A stretch of DNA of 64,000 nt, taken from assembly GCF_031755915.1 (NCBI RefSeq), contig NC_083382.1, forward strand, positions 1,984,001 to 2,048,000, given 5' to 3'. Positions 59,934-64,000 of the stretch are shown here, piece by piece. Origin of the DNA: Ziziphus jujuba (Eukaryota > Streptophyta > Magnoliopsida > Rosales > Rhamnaceae). The translations under genes were made by a program, and so were the position numbers. Each line of letters opens with the position of its first letter. Position 1 is the first letter of the stretch. Below the pieces are notes generated by a model. It was given only the letters and a program-made list of their open reading frames with translations, did not search any database and was not told the origin of the DNA.

Positions 59934-60036
59934 CATGATGCGCGTAGAAATAGCTCCTCTACGTGTAGATGTGATCACCCGGCTGTAGTTGCCTCCACTC
60001 TATCTTGTTGGAAAGCACCCACCGGATGTGGAACGT
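59934..60036 (-). pseudogene. Exon 1 of L12, with a stop codon
   Basis: It encodes LSNKIEWRQLQPGDHIYT, then TAG (59959-59961) where other copies have Trp, then a short linker and AHHG with a donor (G then GTGATT). The remaining frame is open. Confidence 0.75.
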
Positions 60037-60110
60037 CTAAAATTTTAGTTGTTAAATAAAAATAAAACTAAACTATAAGATTAAATAAATAAAAAAAATT
60101 TAAATTTCAA

Positions 60111-60229
60111 TTATATGTATGTAGACCAAGTACGGAGAGAAAGTTACTCTGTTGTATACAGCCCAGTAAAAAAATTTGAAGCCTGCTAGGGCCCAGACCA
60201 GTGGACGAGATTTAGACCACATACAGAGT
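60111..60229 (-). pseudogene. L13: C-terminal fragment of an L3-type gene
   Basis: It matches the 3' end of L3 (GAAGCCTGCTAGGGCCCAGA at 24501 and 60179). Homology ends abruptly at about 60229. The position next to L12 exon 1 repeats the L2-L3 arrangement. Confidence 0.8.
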
Positions 60230-61402
60230 ACCGGATACAGATTTTCTGTCTCCAAAACTCTGTCTCCAATCCTATCCCACTAATAAAAAATTGACACCTA
60301 TTTAAAATACTATCATATATTTTCTTCTGTTTTCACGTCATTCACCGTTAAGTTATACTAACGGAAGCTTTCTTATGGCTACAAAACTCCAATTGGGCCC
60401 ATTTTATTAAAATTTATAAATAAAGTCCTCTACCATTCTTTTTCTTTTCGTTTCTGTTCTTTTTTTTTTTTTTAAATTATTGTGCCATTCTTGCCGTTCT
60501 TCTCCCTTTCAACTATAACTTGTATATTTTTTAATTATTATTATACCAATCGAATCCCACTCATTAAAGTTTCAAAAAAGCCCTAAATTATTTTTCTTTT
60601 TTTCTGATTTTTTTTTATTTTTATTTTTTGTGCAATCCCATGCCAGTCGTCACTCTAACTATTATATATTTTTTTAATTATTATTTTTTTTTTCTACCGT
60701 GCAGCAGCAACAGCCATTAAGGGTTCTTTCTCTATTTTTCTTTCTACGAGGCATTGCAGCAATTTCTTTCTGTTATGTTATATATAAGAAAACATCAATT
60801 TACAATTTTAACAAAACACATCTATCATCGAATATAAAAGAATACTTTATTCATAAAAAAATATATATATTTATATATATATATATATAAAAGAATATTA
60901 TTTTTAACTCTAAAGAAATGTAATAAATGTTTCTAAAGTGCATTAAATAGTAAAAACAAATGATATAAAACTTATTCTCAATAGTAAAAACAAATAATAT
61001 AAAACTTATTTTCAATGTTTCTATATCCTTATGTCAAACTTCTATATATTCTTGTTATTATCAATGATATAATTGTTATTGAATCTGAAACATTGGTGTT
61101 CTTGGGGGATTGCATGCACCTACAAAAAGACACACAAGTACATGTCATTTCCTATAAAAATAAAGCAAACTTTAAAATAAAAAATAAATATATATATATA
61201 TATATATATTTGATAATCTTTTGAAATACCTGTTCTAATAAATTCAGCATACTTGTATTCTGAATCAAATTTGTTGAAGCAACATGACTACAAACCTAGT
61301 ATATATAATATTTTAATATATATAAAAAACAAGAAAATAAAATAATATTAATAATTTTTACCATAAAAAAAATAAAGCATGAACCACAAAGATGAAATGT
61401 AA
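60230..61402. other. AT-rich intergenic, no gene seen
   Basis: T-rich tracts and TA microsatellites (about 60862-60890 and 61187-61210). No supported frame. Confidence 0.6.
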
Positions 61403-63273
61403 TTAAAAATATAGTATTACGTGATCACCATGGTATCGAGGCACAATGTTGAATGGCAAGTTTAATAGATCTTGACTATTAAAATTAGAAGAAACCTGCA
61501 AGTGAAAATATATGCAAATATATTAAATATTAATATAAATAATGCAGACAAAATTTTAGTTAATAATAATTATAACTGCATTGAATGGAATATTGAAATA
61601 ACTAAGTTTGTTGAATTGAACGTGAATTCTTACATCATTATGTGCTATTTCACTAGCATGTGACTGTTGTTGAGATGGTTCTCCAAGTGCAACATTTTTC
61701 TTCTTTCGCACCCTTTCAAGAGCATTTCTTGGCTTTGTAGATTTTCCACGTACTCTTTTCTTATTTTTAATTCCTTTAATCTTGTCACTAGCACTTGGTA
61801 CGGTTGTAGTCTCTACGATTTTAGAAATGGATTTTCCAATATTATTGTCTTTTAAATATGTATCCACATCTTCTAAAATCTTAGCAAGAGCAGTTCTTGC
61901 AATTTTATATGTTTCTTCTGTTTCTGCTGCCTTCGTTGCCACTTGAGTTTGCAGTCTACACAGATCCTTATAACGTCTTGCCAAACTTAATTTAGGGTCT
62001 TCATTTATTGTATTTGCAAATACAAATTCAAAATTTCCTAACTTTGCAGATTTTGTCCATCGTTTCAATATATATTGTATAGGAATTTTTTTTATATCCT
62101 TTGAATAAAGAACTTTAAAAGCATGGGAGCACAAAATTCCTGTAAACTCAAACTTTCTACAACTGCAAATCACTGTGTTATCAAAAAAATCATATCTAAT
62201 AGTATGCTAAAATTGTTTTTTATTATTGGTAAGTTTGTACTCCGTCACTATCCCAATATGATCAAATATTTGCATAGCATAATCATAAGCCTTACATTAC
62301 TCATCTTGGAACACGTTGAATACTATTGGGGTGTAAATACTTGCTGCATCTTTTAGAATTTCAACTGGAAATGATAACGATGGAGTACTTTGAGTCGCTT
62401 TGAAATCAGCCTTTAGTTCTTCATAATGATGATCTTCAATTAACCTCTGAAAAAGCTCAAAGAACCTTAATAAATTATGTTGATAGCTGATATAATTTTT
62501 AATCACATTATTCATACTCTCACTCGGTTGAGTAGTAGTCATATCTGCACAAAAAGTCTCTATGCCATAAACCAATGCCCATTTCTTTCTCAAATCAAAC
62601 ATTCGTATAAGCCAATCATTATCTTTAAGATCATATTTCTCAAGCATTGCATTCCAAGCTAGAAAAAATTCTTGTTCTTCTTCATAATCATATATCCAGC
62701 TACTAAAATCTTTGGCAAACTCTCGAAATTTGGCAAAAACTCCACTAAGATGTTTTGCTGCATTTTGATACAAGTGCCATATACACAACTGATGACATGT
62801 TTCTGGCCATTGAGAAGTTAATGCTTTTGCCATTGCTGGATCTTGGTCAGTAACAATAGTTTTTGGTTTTTTACCCGACATTGCTTTTACAAAAGTATCA
62901 AACAACCAGATAAATGTTTCAGCACATTCATCGTATAATAATGCAACTCCAAATATAGTAGTTTGCTTATGGTGGTTCACCCCTAGAAACATAGCAAAAG
63001 GTCGACCACTTTGATTTTTCCTATAAGTTGTATCAAAGCTAACTACATCACCAAAATGAGAGTACGCAATCATCATTTTTGCATTTGCCTAAAAAATATT
63101 ACTTATCAAATCATCTTGATCCACTTTTATTCCATAAAAAAAGTAAGGATTTTCAATTGCATAGATTGTAAGTATTCCAAAACACCACTTGTCTCTCCTA
63201 CTTTCATTTGAATTGTTCTTTTCATTTTCAAGTAATTCTTGTAATCATCACAAATAAATCCAAGGTTTTTATA
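61403..63273 (-). pseudogene. FAR1-related (MULE-transposase-type) gene, broken and 5'-truncated
   Basis: FAR1-related proteins are transcription factors domesticated from Mutator-like transposases. The main exon (61634-63273) encodes the KNYLKMKR and GVLEYLQ region, then a MULE transposase domain with VVSFDTTYRKN (first Asp), VTDQDPAMAKAL (second Asp) and TTTQPSESMN (Glu), then a SWIM zinc finger CSCRKFEFTGILCSHAF. A basic tail with KNKKRVRGKS follows. A donor at 61633 and acceptor at 61496 suggest a short last exon (61403-61495). Lesions: a one-base loss near 63152, TAG at 63089-63091 (at a Trp of the family), TAA at 62297-62299 and TAG at 62207-62209. The N-terminal DNA-binding part is cut off by the Gypsy LTR at 63274. 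Confidence 0.85.
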
Positions 63274-64000
63274 TGTCAGGACCCGATCAAAATTCCTCCC
63301 CGGAACCCTAGACAAGCCCTGATCCCAGGGAAATACCACCGAACCTTCCAATGGAAAATCCGACAGCACCTCCCCTAAGGGTAGGACTTACCAAAAATTA
63401 CCTGCACTGAAAACACACTTCTATATTCATCCCCTTATTCCTCCCACAATACTACAAATTGATTTCACAAATTTACAGCACTTCAAATGAATAACAGCAA
63501 CTCAGTGCATAAATAACAACTAAATGTCCAATACAGTATGTAGAGCATTATACAATTAAATGTGGAATTAATACAATAACAGATAAGGAATCAATACAAG
63601 ATGGAGAGGAAAAAGGGAAGAAATACTTTTTGGACTTGGGGCAACGAACTGAGACGTTAGGCTCGCCCCGAACAATCAATGTCTCCAACCTGGACCTAGG
63701 GGAATGGAATTTAAAAACGTGAGATGCTAATCATCTCAGTGAGTGACCCTATCTACTGAACACCTTTAATATTAATAATATAACAAATAAAGGGAATTGA
63801 ATTAATACCAACAATTAATAGTTAAATAAATAATAGCAGTTGGAAATAATAATTTCCCTCAAAACTCTCACGAATCACTCCATTGGAAATGTTCCCTTTT
63901 TAAAACATTTTCACAAAACCCGATATTCGTATTTTCCGAAAACCAAGGGATCAAACAATTTAATAAACAACAAATAAATAAATAAATATCCCAAATATAA
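63274..64000 (-). mobile_element. Gypsy LTR, start of an element running off the window
   Basis: It starts TGTCAGGACCCGATC after TTATA and follows the order of the G2 and solo LTRs on the minus strand (CTTACCAAAAATTACCTGCAC, GATGCTAATCATCTCAGTGA). It is cut by the window edge. Whether it is solo or part of a whole element cannot be seen. Confidence 0.9.

Overview
The window is plant nuclear DNA, most likely from a eudicot. It is AT-rich, contains Ty3/Gypsy and Ty1/Copia LTR retrotransposons primed at initiator-tRNA-Met sites, and carries intron-bearing genes of the plant LRAT/NC-domain family (permuted papain-fold acyltransferase-like proteins). The species cannot be fixed from the sequence alone. 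No tRNA, rRNA, CRISPR or bacterial-type features were seen.

Two things make up almost everything here. (1) A tandem, head-to-tail array of LRAT-domain genes and gene relics, all on the minus strand, from about 13.8 kb to 60.2 kb. The typical copy has a short exon 1 ending in the codons for HHG or EHG, a phase-1 intron, and a long exon 2 beginning IY(V/L/I)xxxxVIHF and carrying the (N)NCEDFAIYCKTG block and a hydrophobic C-terminus. I label exon-2 copies L1 to L13 in coordinate order. (2) Retroelements that have repeatedly entered this array and in places split genes.

Layout. 1-6045: Gypsy element G1 (+), 5' LTR cut by the window edge, gag plus protease only. 6626-13541: a three-LTR TRIM (77-bp LTRs) whose second primer site was entered by Gypsy element G2 (minus, 6900-13394, TSD ATATC, no coding capacity). 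13857-18116: lone exon 1, L1, L2 exon 2. 18141-23609: dead Copia element C1 (+) in the L2 intron. 24231-31099: L2 exon 1, L3, L4, L5, L6 exon 2. 31379-about 35200: old minus-strand Gypsy LTR containing a younger solo LTR (31938-34835, TSD AAATT). 36239-38135: exon 1 (probably of L6) and L7, with a small TRIM in the L7 intron. 40074-47105: an apparently intact, very young Copia element C2 (+), identical-looking 508-bp LTRs, TSD GCCTT. 47273-49592: broken L8 and L9. 49750-52210: Gypsy LTR and LINE relics. 53541-60229: lone exon 1, L10, L11, L12, L13 fragment. 61403-63273: a FAR1-related/MULE-transposase-type gene (minus) with three in-frame stops and a frameshift. 63274-64000: the start of another minus-strand Gypsy LTR that truncates it.

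The array grew by segmental duplication: blocks near 6.0-18.1 kb, 35.3-47.8 kb and 53.4-60.2 kb share gene order and intergenic DNA, so that each acts as an 'empty site' control for insertions in the others. Only L3 and L7 have both exons open with an ATG, and both have lost the catalytic cysteine (Ser and Gly). Copies that keep the cysteine are damaged elsewhere. The array is therefore either decaying or has become a set of pseudoenzymes; sequence alone does not decide.
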